A stretch of 64,000 bases of DNA from positions 3,038,001-3,102,000 of the forward strand of contig NZ_AP024702.1 in assembly GCF_037076345.1 (NCBI RefSeq), read 5' to 3'. The notes beneath the pieces are model-generated. The model ran no database searches, had not been told where the DNA came from, and was given only the letters and a program-made list of their open reading frames with translations. A program made the translations under genes and the position numbers. The DNA is from Haloferula helveola. Lineage in GTDB: Bacteria; Verrucomicrobiota; Verrucomicrobiia; Verrucomicrobiales; Akkermansiaceae. How positions within the stretch are numbered: the stretch's first letter is position 1; every line of letters begins with the position of its first letter. Of this stretch, positions 52,951-61,534 are shown in pieces.

Positions 52951-53801
52951 GCTTCCGCTTTATCCGCTTCGCGTGCCGGTGCTTCGAGGGTCTGGAGGAT
53001 CGCGGAGACCGGCACGCAGTTTTTCACGACCATTTGCAACGGTCCCTTCGGCTGGCCGTTGTCTGACTCGTAGTAGATCGATTGGGTCGAGGAAACCATC
53101 CCGACGACACGCCCATCGGTGTCGAGCACCGGTCCTCCCGAAGAACCCTTGGCGTAGTCGGCGGTGATCGACATCACCGTCGAAGCTTTCCGGTCGTCTT
53201 TGCCCGGGCGGCGGAAGTAGCGTGAGACGTCGCCGAAGGTGTGCATGAAGAAGCGCTTGTGGGGGTGGCTGATCACGTGCACCCGGCTCCCGATGGCCGC
53301 CGGAGTCCCGAGCGCGAGCGGCTTGAGGTCGCCCGCCTTGACCTTGAAGATGGCGACATCGTTCTCCTGGTTCTGAGCAACTACTTCGGTGATGATGTGG
53401 ACATTGCCCTCGCGGTCGCAGACCCCCATTGCGGCGCCTTTCGCTTTCTCGAACACGTGGTGGTTGGTGACCATCAGGCCGTCGGTCGTCAGAGCCCAGG
53501 CGGTCGCGACCCCACCGATGTGCCACTTGTCGCACTTCCCGCACTTGTAGACCGAACTAATCAGGAAAACGGATTCCGCCGGATCCTCCGGACTGCTGTC
53601 GGCCGCGGTCGAAGGCAACTCGATCGATCGGGAGATGTCCGACAAGCCTTTGGCAAAGGAGTCCGCTGTGGGAAACTCTTCCTTGTCCGCGATTTTCCCG
53701 AGTTTTCGTTGGAAATTAGCGATCAGGGCCGGGTCGTTGATCACGACAGGCTCGGCGAAGGCGGCACCGAGGCCGAGGAGGAAGAGCAGGGCGGTTTTCA
53801 T
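52941..53801 (-). CDS. Trypsin-like serine protease, secreted, with cysteine motif
   Basis: A 286-residue exported protein (signal MKTALLFLLGLGAAFA). Triad residues: His in MVTNHHVFEKA, Asp in ENDVAIFKVKAG, Ser in GSSGGPVLDTDG. A CGKCDKWH cluster lies before the catalytic His and may form a disulfide or bind metal, which is unusual for this fold. No PDZ domain follows. The long frame to 53990 has no signal and low complexity, so the ATG at 53801 is used. Confidence 0.88.
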   Translation of the reverse strand: MKTALLFLLGLGAAFAEPVVINDPALIANFQRKLGKIADKEEFPTADSFAKGLSDISRSIELPSTAADSSPEDPAESVFLISSVYKCGKCDKWHIGGVATAWALTTDGLMVTNHHVFEKAKGAAMGVCDREGNVHIITEVVAQNQENDVAIFKVKAGDLKPLALGTPAAIGSRVHVISHPHKRFFMHTFGDVSRYFRRPGKDDRKASTVMSITADYAKGSSGGPVLDTDGRVVGMVSSTQSIYYESDNGQPKGPLQMVVKNCVPVSAILQTLEAPAREADKAEAQR

Positions 53802-53856
53802 GGCCGATTTAGCGAAGCGTCCGTGGCGGGTCGTCTGGCAAATTCCGTGCCGGGCA

Positions 53857-54582
53857 TCACCGGCGCCGCCACAGGCTGAGTTGCGAAGAGGTCCACTGGA
53901 ACTTGCGGGCGGTTTCCCGGATGAGGAATGGCTCGTCGCGGGTCGAAAGAAGTTCGAACGAGGGGTCGAGGTGCCGTTGCAGCCAGTCAAGCGTCGGGCC
54001 GTCCGGCCAGTTCTCCGGCGGAGTGAACTCGCCGAGCCACGTGCAGGGGGTGGCGAGGATGAGTTCGCCGCCCGGGCGGACGAGCGAAGGCAGCCGGTCG
54101 AGCAGTCGTTCCGGCTCCGGGAGGCGGCAGAGGAGGTTGGCGGCGTGGACCCGGTCGAAGTCTCCGAGGTCGTCGCGGAGGTTCATCGCGTCGCCCTGCT
54201 CGAAGCATACCCGGGACGGATCGGTGCCGTCGGGGAGCCTCGCTTCGAGCGGGGTCCACCCGTGGCCCTCGTCGAGCCGGCGGTAGGGGAGCGGCGCGTC
54301 CCGGAGGGCAGTGGCCGCATCGACGAACGCGTGGGAGAAATCAATGCCGATGACCTCGCCGCAGCTACGAGACATCTCGTAGGACGAGCGTCCGACGGCG
54401 CAGCCGAGATCGAGTCCCCGGGATGCTTCATCGGCAGAAAAGTGGCGCTGCGTGCGCACGGCGAAATCGAGCGCGTCCGCCATTCCCGCGGGGGTGTCTT
54501 CGGGGAGGATCTCCTCCGCGGTCCCGTAGTGGAAGAGGAGATACTCCGAGAGGAGTTTGTCCGACTCGTAGGGGTTGGACAT
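53857..54582 (-). CDS. Probable 4-mercaptohistidine N1-methyltransferase (OvoA C-terminal type)
   Basis: A 241-residue SAM methyltransferase. The N-terminal NPYESDKLLSEYLLFHYG, the SAM loop GLDLGCAVGRSSYEMS and CFEQGDAMNLRDDLGDFD match the stand-alone domain that in OvoA methylates 5-thiohistidine, giving ovothiol. In OvoA it is fused behind an iron sulfoxide synthase; no such gene or PLP lyase is in this window, so the pathway would have to be completed elsewhere. The start is ATG 54582 (MSNPYESD); a few codons upstream come from a dispersed repeat. A cupin gene lies 49 bp upstream on the same strand. Confidence 0.82.
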   Translation of the reverse strand: MSNPYESDKLLSEYLLFHYGTAEEILPEDTPAGMADALDFAVRTQRHFSADEASRGLDLGCAVGRSSYEMSRSCGEVIGIDFSHAFVDAATALRDAPLPYRRLDEGHGWTPLEARLPDGTDPSRVCFEQGDAMNLRDDLGDFDRVHAANLLCRLPEPERLLDRLPSLVRPGGELILATPCTWLGEFTPPENWPDGPTLDWLQRHLDPSFELLSTRDEPFLIRETARKFQWTSSQLSLWRRR

Positions 54583-54585
54583 GGG

Positions 54586-54622
54586 AATATCGAACATCGA
54601 ACGCTCAACACCGAACGTTGAA
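54586..54622. repeat. Dispersed GAACATCGAACG repeat (copy 2), before the methyltransferase
   Basis: Units such as GAACATCGAACGCTC and CAACACCGAACGTTG begin about four bases before the methyltransferase ATG, in the same orientation relative to the gene as copy 1 before rnhC. Confidence 0.78.
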
Positions 54623-54631
54623 GTCCGGGAA

Positions 54632-55009
54632 TCAGTGAACAGGGACCTCGCCTTCCTTCACGGCGGACTCGTCGTAGAAGAAGTCGTTGTCGTCGTGCTT
54701 GGGGATCGGGATGTTGACGATCTTCATGCGACCCACGGCACGGTGGCGGCATCCCGGGCGGATCATCACGGCGCTGAGCGGCTTCACCGCGACCATTTCG
54801 CCATCGAGTTCGAGGAATCCCTCGCCTTCGAGGACCAGATAGATCTCGGTGGTTTTCTTGTGATAGTGGGTGGTCGGTTCGTCGCGGACCTCAAGATAGT
54901 GCGCGGATGCCGGGGCGTCATCGAGATTGGCAAATGCCCGGCGGGTCGTGCCGCAGCAGCATTCGACGGGGGCGAGATCGGGGAAGTCAACGTGTTCGTA
55001 GCGCTTCAT
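54632..55009 (-). CDS. Cupin-domain protein, possible partner of the methyltransferase
   Basis: A 125-residue single cupin. Metal-ligand pattern: HYHKKTTEIYLVLEGEG (two His and Glu) and a later His in RPGCRHRAVG. An N-terminal VECCCGTTRRAF segment has three adjacent cysteines, which could take part in thiol or metal chemistry. It lies directly upstream of the methyltransferase gene on the same strand, so a joint role in histidine-thiol metabolism is possible but unproven. Confidence 0.85.
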   Translation of the reverse strand: MKRYEHVDFPDLAPVECCCGTTRRAFANLDDAPASAHYLEVRDEPTTHYHKKTTEIYLVLEGEGFLELDGEMVAVKPLSAVMIRPGCRHRAVGRMKIVNIPIPKHDDNDFFYDESAVKEGEVPVH

Positions 55010-55069
55010 GAGTTGAATTACGCGATGGAAGGCGTGCCCCGATCAAGAAGGGAGACGTTGGTTTTCGAA

Positions 55070-55151
55070 TGGACCGCGAGCTTCAGCTCGCCCCGGAGAG
55101 TCGGTCCATTGCTGTGCTGGGGTTCCGGGGCGAGCTGAAGCTCGCGGTCCA
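55070..55151. repeat. Nested palindrome, family TGGACCGCGAGCTTCAGC (copy 2)
   Basis: Perfect 25-base inverted arms at about 55070-55094 and 55127-55151. Arm sequence is identical to copy 1 at 17094; the spacer (CGGAGAGTCGG...GGGGTTCC) resembles that of copy 3 at 59225. It lies between two minus-strand genes. Confidence 0.9.
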
Positions 55152-55178
55152 TCTGCTGCAGGCTTCCTTTCGGCTGGA

Positions 55179-56393
55179 TCAGTCGCGGTCCGCGGCAAGC
55201 GCGTCCATGATGTAGCGCGACGGGCGGAAGTTCTCGATGATGATCTCCTGCCCGCCTCCGCGGTTCATGCGCACCTCCTTGACGTTGAAGTTCGGCGTCT
55301 TGTGGGGCGCGAACAGGATGTCGTCGTGGGTCGAGTTCTCGTGCTTCTTGAACATCTCCGGAACGATGTCGCCGCCGAGGTGGTCGTCGCGGCCGGTGGC
55401 GAGGTGGCAGGTGCCGAGCACTTTCTCGTCCTGAATGTCGGCGCCGGAAACGGGCAGCACCTGCGTGCCGAAGCCGAGTTCGCCGAGCGTGCCGGTCATC
55501 GGGTCGTCGGCGAGCCGCGCGTTGTGGGCATCAATGGTGGCCTGGTCGCCTTCGATCAGCTCCGACTTGATGATGTTGCGGTCGGTGACGGTCAGCACGC
55601 CTAGGGTGCCGTCTTCGTATTTCATCGGGAAGTGACCGCGGGCATCGGTCGGGACGAAGTAGACTTCACCGGCGGGCAGGTTCGCGACGTCCGGGGTCTT
55701 GCCTTTGCAAAGTCCGTGGGACTTCTGAGCCTCCTGACGGTTGAGGCCGAGCCAGGCGGTGAGGATGCGGCCATCTTCGAGTTCGAAGTCGATCTCAACG
55801 CTGTCCGCCTTGGTCATTGCGAGGCGGATCCGCTCGGCGTCGGCCGAAACCTCGTCGTAGCTCACTGCCAGGCCGGACGACAGGATGATGTCGTTGAGGC
55901 CGTGCAATGTTGCTCCGCGGAAACCGAACTCCTTGCACTTCGCCGTCAGTGGTGCGGTGGCGGAAAAAGTCGAGATGCAGAGGATGATGTCGTAGTTCGG
56001 ATAGATGTCGCGATCCAGCGACAGCTGCTTGCCCTCGGTGTCCCAGACCTCGTCGGCGAGATCCAGATTCGAACCGTGGGTGCAGCGGTAGGCGAACATC
56101 TCGCCACCGGTCATGCCGAGGCGGTCCATCGCTCCCTTGTGCAATGCTTGGTAGAAAGCTTCGTGCGCCTTCTTTTGCACCGGGAAGCCGTCCTCTTTGA
56201 GAAACTGGAAATCCCTGATCAGGCCGGCGGGCTCGTCGAAGTCGGTCAGGATGCAGACGCGGCATCCGTCGGTCGGTTCGAACACCGAGCTGAGCAACTT
56301 GACGAGGTCGAAGGGCGGAAAGTCGCGGTTTTCGGGATGGAGCAGGATCTCCTCGTGGAGGTAGTCGGGCAAGGTGGCCGTTGCGGATGACAT
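55179..56393 (-). CDS. M29-like (aminopeptidase T family) putative peptidase
   Basis: A 404-residue protein. The C-terminal region has LGTCHLATGRDDHLGGD and a later HDDILFAP with an adjacent NFNVKEV, reminiscent of metal-binding positions in M29 aminopeptidases (thermophilic metalloproteases). The N-terminal half (about 1-220) is alpha/beta and also fits that family. Identity by eye is moderate and other amidohydrolase-like assignments are possible. The start ATG at 56393 is used because upstream residues come from a palindrome. Confidence 0.7.
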   Translation of the reverse strand: MSSATATLPDYLHEEILLHPENRDFPPFDLVKLLSSVFEPTDGCRVCILTDFDEPAGLIRDFQFLKEDGFPVQKKAHEAFYQALHKGAMDRLGMTGGEMFAYRCTHGSNLDLADEVWDTEGKQLSLDRDIYPNYDIILCISTFSATAPLTAKCKEFGFRGATLHGLNDIILSSGLAVSYDEVSADAERIRLAMTKADSVEIDFELEDGRILTAWLGLNRQEAQKSHGLCKGKTPDVANLPAGEVYFVPTDARGHFPMKYEDGTLGVLTVTDRNIIKSELIEGDQATIDAHNARLADDPMTGTLGELGFGTQVLPVSGADIQDEKVLGTCHLATGRDDHLGGDIVPEMFKKHENSTHDDILFAPHKTPNFNVKEVRMNRGGGQEIIIENFRPSRYIMDALAADRD

Positions 56394-56457
56394 AACGCGG
56401 CAGCCTAAATCCGGCCGGGGGTGGCGCAAGAGAACTTTCGCGGCCGGAGTGTCACGC

Positions 56458-56522
56458 AAGGAGGGGCTGCCTTCGGCTGCCCAACCCCAGTGGAAAAGGG
56501 CAGCCGAAGGCAGCCCCTCCTT
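56458..56522. repeat. Inverted repeat, family AAGGAGGGGCTGCCTTCGG
   Basis: Perfect 25-base inverted arms at about 56458-56482 and 56498-56522 with a 15-base spacer. Each arm contains GCCTTCGGC, a small hairpin with a TTC-type loop. It fills the divergent gap between the M29-like gene and the next gene, so it is unlikely to be only a terminator. Confidence 0.88.
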
Positions 56523-56562
56523 GATTCCTTGCCGAGCGGGGCCGAACCGGTAGCCTCGCACG

Positions 56563-57534
56563 ATGAATGTGTCTCACCTTTGTCTCGCCGGCGCGCTTTT
56601 CGCGTCGCCCCTGTTTGCCCAAGACAGCCACTTTGATGGCTGGAAGTGGAAGGAGAAGGACACCGACCATTTCTTCATCCGCGTGGAGGGCACCAGCTAC
56701 GATCCCGCCTCGCGATACGCGGAAAAGGTCTGGGACGTGGTCGTGGAAGTGCTGCCCGGTTTGGAGAAGGACTTTTCGGACAATCTCTTCCGCACGCCGG
56801 ACGGTGCGAAAGGGGCGGACGAGGCACCATACCGTCACTGCATCTATCTGGTGGGCGACGGGGCCGAGTTCAACGAGCTGGTGCAGATCGATGCCGGACG
56901 CAATGGCTGGGACGATAACACGGTGCGCCTGACGAAGCGGACCGGCAATTACTCCGATCCGCGGAACCGCTACGGGGTCTTCTGCAAGGGCGACCCGAAC
57001 CAGAGCGCGGGAGGCGACCGCGACATCACGCCGGTATTCGTCCACTCGACGGGTTCGACGTTGCTTCGCGCCCGATCGACCTCGAACAAGCTGCCGTTCT
57101 GGATGACCGCGGGCTTCGGCTACTACGTCGAGCACCAGCTTTTCGAATTGTGCCGAGTCTACTATCTCGACTTCGAAGCGTACTACGAGCAGCAGAATGC
57201 CGAGATCCAGCAGGGCGAGACGCTCGGGCCGAACGAGTCGTGGGCGAAGGTGCTGCGGAAGTTGTGCAAGGACGGCAAGCGCGAGAGCCTCGACGATGTT
57301 TGCACCGCACAGATCCTGACGCTCTCACCCAACGAGTCGGGTTACATTTTCGCGCTCACTTGTTTCCTGGTCCGCGATGATGCTGCGCGCGGGAAGTATC
57401 AGGAACTGGTCAAGAAGGCTCGCGACGGCACCACGATCACCAAGGCGGTACTGTTGGAGACCTATGGCTATGCCAACGATGCCGCGTTGGAGGCCGAGTG
57501 GTACGAGTGGCTCGAGAGCCGGGATTTCAAGTGA
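56563..57534 (+). CDS. Secreted protein related to peptidase MA-like families, active site apparently lost
   Basis: A 323-residue exported protein (signal MNVSHLCLAGALFASPLFA). The fold pattern WKWKEKDTDHFFIRVEG, then FWMTAGFGYYVEHQLFELC where peptidase MA-like/DUF1570 proteins have WLNEGLAEYFE or HExxH, suggests a related but probably inactive protein. Role unknown. It converges with DAHP synthase, 4 bp apart. Confidence 0.7.
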   Translation: MNVSHLCLAGALFASPLFAQDSHFDGWKWKEKDTDHFFIRVEGTSYDPASRYAEKVWDVVVEVLPGLEKDFSDNLFRTPDGAKGADEAPYRHCIYLVGDGAEFNELVQIDAGRNGWDDNTVRLTKRTGNYSDPRNRYGVFCKGDPNQSAGGDRDITPVFVHSTGSTLLRARSTSNKLPFWMTAGFGYYVEHQLFELCRVYYLDFEAYYEQQNAEIQQGETLGPNESWAKVLRKLCKDGKRESLDDVCTAQILTLSPNESGYIFALTCFLVRDDAARGKYQELVKKARDGTTITKAVLLETYGYANDAALEAEWYEWLESRDFK

Positions 57535-57538
57535 CCGC

Positions 57539-58582
57539 TCAGAGCTTTTCCGCGGCTTCGTGGAGGAGCGCCTCGGTGGTTTCCCAATCGATGCACTTGT
57601 CGGTGATCGATTGACCGCGGACGAGCTGGTCGAGCGGCTGGGGGAAAGACTGGTTGCCGGCGACGAGATTGCTTTCGAGCATCGCACCGATCACCGAGGT
57701 GTCGCCTGCGGCTCGCTGGCGGACGATCTCGCGGAAGACGTCGGGCATGCGCTTGTCGTCCTTGCCGCAGTTGGCGTGCGAGGCGTCGATCATGATCGCG
57801 GGCGGAAGCTTGGCGGCCTCCAGTGTTTCACGGGTCTTGCGGACGCTGTCCTCGTCGAAGTTCGGGCCGGCGTCGCCGCCACGCAGGATGACGTGGCATC
57901 GCGGGTTGCCGGTGGTGGTCACGGCGGAGGCGACGCCCTGTTCGGAGACGCCGAGAAAGGTCTGGGTCTTGCTGGCCGCCTTGACCGCGTTGATCGCGGC
58001 GTGGAGGTCGCCTGAGGTGGTGTTCTTGAAGCCGACAGGCATCGACAGGCCGGAGGCCATCTGGCGGTGGGTCTGGCTTTCCGCGGTGCGGGCGCCGATG
58101 GCCGACCAGCTGATCAGGTCGGCGATGAATTGCGGCGTGATCGGATCAAGCAGCTCGGTGGCGGTCGGCAGGCCGAGGTCGACGACCTTGCGCAGGAATC
58201 CGCGCGCGCGGCGCAGGCCTTCGGGGATGTTGTCGGAGCCGTCGAGTTTCGGGTCCATGATCAGCCCCTTCCAGCCGACGGTGGTGCGCGGCTTCTCGAA
58301 GTAAACGCGCATCACGAGGTAAAGCTTGTCCTTCAGCCGTTCCGAGAGCGCGGCGAGGCGCTGGGCATACTCGAGGCCGGCTTCGGTGTCGTGGATCGAG
58401 CACGGCCCGACGATCACCAGCAGCCTCGGGTCGTCACCGAAGAGGATCGAGCCGATCACGTCGCGCGAGGCAGCGACAAAGTCTGCCTGCTTCTCCGAGC
58501 GGGGGATTTCCGAATGGAGCAGGGCGGGTGCGGGCAGCGGGACGTTGCGGGCGACGTGCAGGTCGGTGACGCGCGAAGTCAT
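57539..58582 (-). CDS. 3-deoxy-7-phosphoheptulonate (DAHP) synthase, class I
   Basis: First enzyme of the shikimate pathway: condenses phosphoenolpyruvate with erythrose-4-phosphate. The 347-residue protein shows VIVGPCSIHDTEAGLEYA (metal Cys), MRVYFEKPRTTVGWKGLI, GARTAESQTHRQMASGLS, CHVILRGGDAGPNFD and PAIMIDASHANCGKD, all typical of the AroF/G/H group. Which feedback inhibitor it senses cannot be told. The gene is complete. Confidence 0.97.
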   Translation of the reverse strand: MTSRVTDLHVARNVPLPAPALLHSEIPRSEKQADFVAASRDVIGSILFGDDPRLLVIVGPCSIHDTEAGLEYAQRLAALSERLKDKLYLVMRVYFEKPRTTVGWKGLIMDPKLDGSDNIPEGLRRARGFLRKVVDLGLPTATELLDPITPQFIADLISWSAIGARTAESQTHRQMASGLSMPVGFKNTTSGDLHAAINAVKAASKTQTFLGVSEQGVASAVTTTGNPRCHVILRGGDAGPNFDEDSVRKTRETLEAAKLPPAIMIDASHANCGKDDKRMPDVFREIVRQRAAGDTSVIGAMLESNLVAGNQSFPQPLDQLVRGQSITDKCIDWETTEALLHEAAEKL

Positions 58583-58664
58583 GGGCGCAGCTTACGGGTG
58601 GGGAGTTCGAAGTAAAAAGAGCCAAGTTCCAAATGTGGTGCATGGCGGAGGCAGCGCCGAGATT

Positions 58665-59180
58665 CTACCGGCTGAACTCGAGAACGCCCTGGTCGTCGAT
58701 GGCGAACTGCAGGTTCGCTTGGTCGGCGACGAGGTTGATCAATGTCCAGGCGTCGATGTTGCTGCGCTGGAGATGGATAAGCGGGGTAGGCTTCGCGGAT
58801 TCGAGCCCGCCGTCTTCAGCGGCATCCACCCACCTGTAGGCGATCTGCAGACGATCGGCCTGTCCGTCCTCCGGGAAGTTCACTCGATGCATGATCCAGT
58901 CGATGCACTCGGCAGGAAGGGCCTGGTTGAAGTCCACCACGGGGAGCACGGACTCCTTAAGTCTCGCCCGGACAAGGTCGCGTGGAGAGGGTTGGGAACG
59001 GTCGCTGAGTTTCGGAGGCCGGGAGTCCGGGGACAGCTCGGCGGAGCTGGCGTCGGCAAGCCTTTCCCGATCCGTGACGCTCCCCATCGTGATGCTCCGG
59101 GCGGTCTTCTGGAGGGCATACGGCAGCAGACAGGCGATCGTGCCAAGAATGGCGAATGCGAGGCCGATCTTGAGTCGCAT
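58665..59180 (-). CDS. Membrane-anchored protein, unknown function
   Basis: A 171-residue protein with an N-terminal membrane helix (about 4-22, KIGLAFAILGTIACLLPYAL). The middle is Ser/Pro-rich. The C-terminal part (about 90-171) has an alpha/beta pattern (NIDAWTLINLVADQANLQFA and IDDQGVLEFS) that recalls short secretin/TonB N-terminal (STN-like) domains, though weakly. It stands upstream of DAHP synthase on the same strand with an 82-bp gap. Confidence 0.62.
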   Translation of the reverse strand: MRLKIGLAFAILGTIACLLPYALQKTARSITMGSVTDRERLADASSAELSPDSRPPKLSDRSQPSPRDLVRARLKESVLPVVDFNQALPAECIDWIMHRVNFPEDGQADRLQIAYRWVDAAEDGGLESAKPTPLIHLQRSNIDAWTLINLVADQANLQFAIDDQGVLEFSR

Positions 59181-59224
59181 GGGTAAGGGTAGCCGGGACT
59201 GAGGTGAGCATGCAACGGCCAGAG

Positions 59225-59307
59225 TGGACCGTGAGCTTCAGCTCGCCCCGGAGAGTCGGGACATCATGGTGCAGGGGTTCCAGGGCGAGCTTAAGCTCGT
59301 GGTCCAT
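59225..59307. repeat. Nested palindrome, family TGGACCG(C/T)GAGCTTCAGC (copy 3)
   Basis: Inverted arms at about 59225-59249 and 59283-59307. Compared with copies 1 and 2 there are a few substitutions: GTGAGC on the left, CTTAAG in the right hairpin and GTGGTCC at its end. It lies between two minus-strand genes. Confidence 0.85.
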
Positions 59308-59313
59308 TCCCCT

Positions 59314-60678
59314 CTACGCCTTCGTCACTTTCTCCCACGGTCCGGTGATCGCGAGCGTGAGGCCGTGGCCTTGCAGGTTGGCGAAGAGCCATTTGCCGTC
59401 GGGCGAGAAGCATGAGCCGGCGAACTCGGACTTGTCCTTCGAGTTCCGCGCGATGCTGAACATCTTGCCGTCGCTGGTGATCCCCCGCAGGTGGGTGTGG
59501 GTGCTGAAGGACGCGTCGACGAGGTCCTCGCAGATCACCAGTCCGCCCCATGGTCCGGAGCACACGTTGTCGCCGTTCGTCAGGAGGTCGTCCTCACCGG
59601 CTTCGATGTAGAGTTCGAGCGTGTCCGGCTTTTCGGCCGATCCGGAGGGATCGAGACGGAACACCTGGCCGTGCCGGGTCGCTCCACCGTCGGTGCAGCA
59701 GATGAAGATCCCGTCTTCGGTGAACCAGATGCCTTCGCCGCGTGCGAAGCGTGCCGCACCCGCCTTGTGGCCGCGGATCCTGAGGTCGTCGAGAGGTGCT
59801 TCAGGCTCCTCGACGTCGATCCACGTCGCTTTCATCGGCGTCCGTTCGACCGGCCACTCCGAATCCGGATCGTAGTTGCGCAAGTCGGCCTTGGGTCGGT
59901 CGACGATCGCCAGCGCCTGCAGTTTGCCTTCGGTGAAATCGCGTTCCCGTTTCGGCAGGAAACGGTAGAGCAGGCCGTCGGTCCGGTCCTCGGTGAGGTA
60001 GAGGATCCCGGTGCCGGGATCGAGCGCCACAGCCTCGTGCCGGAAGCGGCCCAGGGCCTTGAGCGGGACCGCCTTCTGCAATCCGGGCTGGTCGGTGGCC
60101 TTCACCTCGAAGCACCAGCCGTGTTGGCGTCCGCGCGGCGTGAGGAGGTCTTCCGGCTCCTCACAGGTGATCCATGTGCCCCATGGCATCGGCCCGCCGG
60201 CGCAGTTGCGGTCGGTGCCCGTCAGCGAGAGGAACTGGCGGACGGTCTCGCCGGTCTCCGGATCAAAGACCAGGTTGCTGGTGCCGCCGATGTGGGGTTC
60301 GCGGCCGCCTTCCCCCGCATCGTGGCTCAGCGAGAGATCGAGATTTTCGGGGAACTTCCGGTTGTTCGGGAAAGGCCCGATACCGGTCATCGCCAGCGCC
60401 AACTCATGGTTCCGGACGAGGATCACCTTGCCGTCCGGACCGGCAAAGGCGGCCATGCCGTCCGGCTTTCCGGGGACTTTGAAGCCGTCGTCCATTTTCT
60501 CGCCGAGTTTCGAGAGCACGCGGTAGGAGAAGCCTTCGGGAAGATCGAGAATTCCTTCCGGATCCTTGATCAGCGGGCCGAAGGGGTCGGCCGTGCGGGA
60601 AGTGGCGGCATGGCTGTAGCGCTGGAGGCCGGCGAAGGCGAGGCCGGTGGTGACGAGGAAACGGCGGCGGGTGATCAT
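59314..60678 (-). CDS. PhoX-like phosphatase (DUF839), Tat-exported
   Basis: A 454-residue protein with a twin-arginine signal (MITRRRFLVTTGLAFAGL). The body is a beta-propeller of the PhoX alkaline-phosphatase family, with VILVRNHELA, AGGPMPWGTWITCEE (Glu ligand), GRFRHEAVALDP, GILYLTEDRTDG and NVCSGPWGGLVICED. PhoX enzymes use calcium and iron and release phosphate from esters outside the cell. Tat export fits cofactor loading before transport. Substrate specificity is not evident. Confidence 0.9.
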   Translation of the reverse strand: MITRRRFLVTTGLAFAGLQRYSHAATSRTADPFGPLIKDPEGILDLPEGFSYRVLSKLGEKMDDGFKVPGKPDGMAAFAGPDGKVILVRNHELALAMTGIGPFPNNRKFPENLDLSLSHDAGEGGREPHIGGTSNLVFDPETGETVRQFLSLTGTDRNCAGGPMPWGTWITCEEPEDLLTPRGRQHGWCFEVKATDQPGLQKAVPLKALGRFRHEAVALDPGTGILYLTEDRTDGLLYRFLPKRERDFTEGKLQALAIVDRPKADLRNYDPDSEWPVERTPMKATWIDVEEPEAPLDDLRIRGHKAGAARFARGEGIWFTEDGIFICCTDGGATRHGQVFRLDPSGSAEKPDTLELYIEAGEDDLLTNGDNVCSGPWGGLVICEDLVDASFSTHTHLRGITSDGKMFSIARNSKDKSEFAGSCFSPDGKWLFANLQGHGLTLAITGPWEKVTKA

Positions 60679-60790
60679 GGACTGGAGCTACGAGACAGGG
60701 CGGCTGAGGGGGGTCAAGACGAGAGCCGGAAAGTGGCGGAATTGTTGATGGATAAAGTAAATACGGCCGATTTTCCGGCTTGATGGAGGT

Positions 60791-60819
60791 TTGACACGCC
60801 TTCTTTGGAAGTGTTTTTT
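60791..60819 (+). promoter_or_regulatory. Weak candidate promoter before the KKETVRVTL protein
   Basis: A perfect -35 hexamer TTGACA, 17 bases, then a T-run (TTTTTT) in place of a good -10. It starts about 63 bases before the ATG at 60854. The leader also holds a repeated CGCAAAAAA pattern. Suggestive only. Confidence 0.3.
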
Positions 60820-60853
60820 CTCCCCAACGCAAAAAACGCAAAAAAACGCCCGC

Positions 60854-61525
60854 ATGAGCGATCAAGAGAACCCGCCCTCGAAACAAACTTCCAGCGTCCC
60901 GCTGAAGAAGGAAACGGTCCGCGTGACCCTGAAGGCCGCCGATGCGCCCGCCGCTTCGCCGACCGGTGCCGCTCCGGCCCCGGCCGCCCCGAAGCCGACT
61001 GCCGCGCCCAAGCCTCCAACGGCTCCCAAGCCACCGTCCCCGACGGTCGGCGCACCCCCGGCTCCGACCGTGGGTGGCAAGGCTCCGGCCCCGGCCCCGA
61101 CGATTCCTCTCCGCACCGCGGGTGGCTCTTCCGCTCCGGGTGCTCCGGCCCCGACCATCAAGCTCAATACCGGTGGTGCGGCTTCAAAGCCGGGCCCGCC
61201 GATCACCCAACCTGCCGGTGGCCCCGGTGCTCCCAGCGCTCCGGCACCCGGCCCGACCGTTGCCCTCCCGAAGGCGACCGTCCAACTCCAGCCGCCGACC
61301 CAGCCGCTCGGCACCGCCGCGCCGGCCGCGTCGCAGATGGCGACCATGCAGGTCAGCGAAGAGGATGCCGGCACCGGCTCGAACGGGATCGTCAACGTCC
61401 TCTCGATCCTCGGTTTCCTCGGCGCCGCCGCGGTGATCGCGATCCAGCTCATGACCGCCGCAGTCTGGCTCGGAACCGACGACCAAGGCGAGAAGCAGCC
61501 CATCGAGTGGGGTAACCTTTTCTAA
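60854..61525 (+). CDS. Pro/Ala-rich single-pass membrane protein with KKETVRVTL motif
   Basis: A 223-residue protein. The N-terminus has SVPLKKETVRVTLKA, a motif that I recall from similar verrucomicrobial proteins. Residues about 30-165 are a proline/alanine/glycine-rich linker with repeated PTV/APAP units. A membrane helix is near residues 180-202 (IVNVLSILGFLGAAAVIAIQLM), followed by a short tail (LGTDDQGEKQPIEWGNLF). The N-terminal motif would lie in the cytoplasm and the tail outside or the reverse. The next small gene begins 9 bp later and a terminator follows it, so the two form a compact operon. Confidence 0.85.
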   Translation: MSDQENPPSKQTSSVPLKKETVRVTLKAADAPAASPTGAAPAPAAPKPTAAPKPPTAPKPPSPTVGAPPAPTVGGKAPAPAPTIPLRTAGGSSAPGAPAPTIKLNTGGAASKPGPPITQPAGGPGAPSAPAPGPTVALPKATVQLQPPTQPLGTAAPAASQMATMQVSEEDAGTGSNGIVNVLSILGFLGAAAVIAIQLMTAAVWLGTDDQGEKQPIEWGNLF

Positions 61526-61534
61526 TTCACGACC

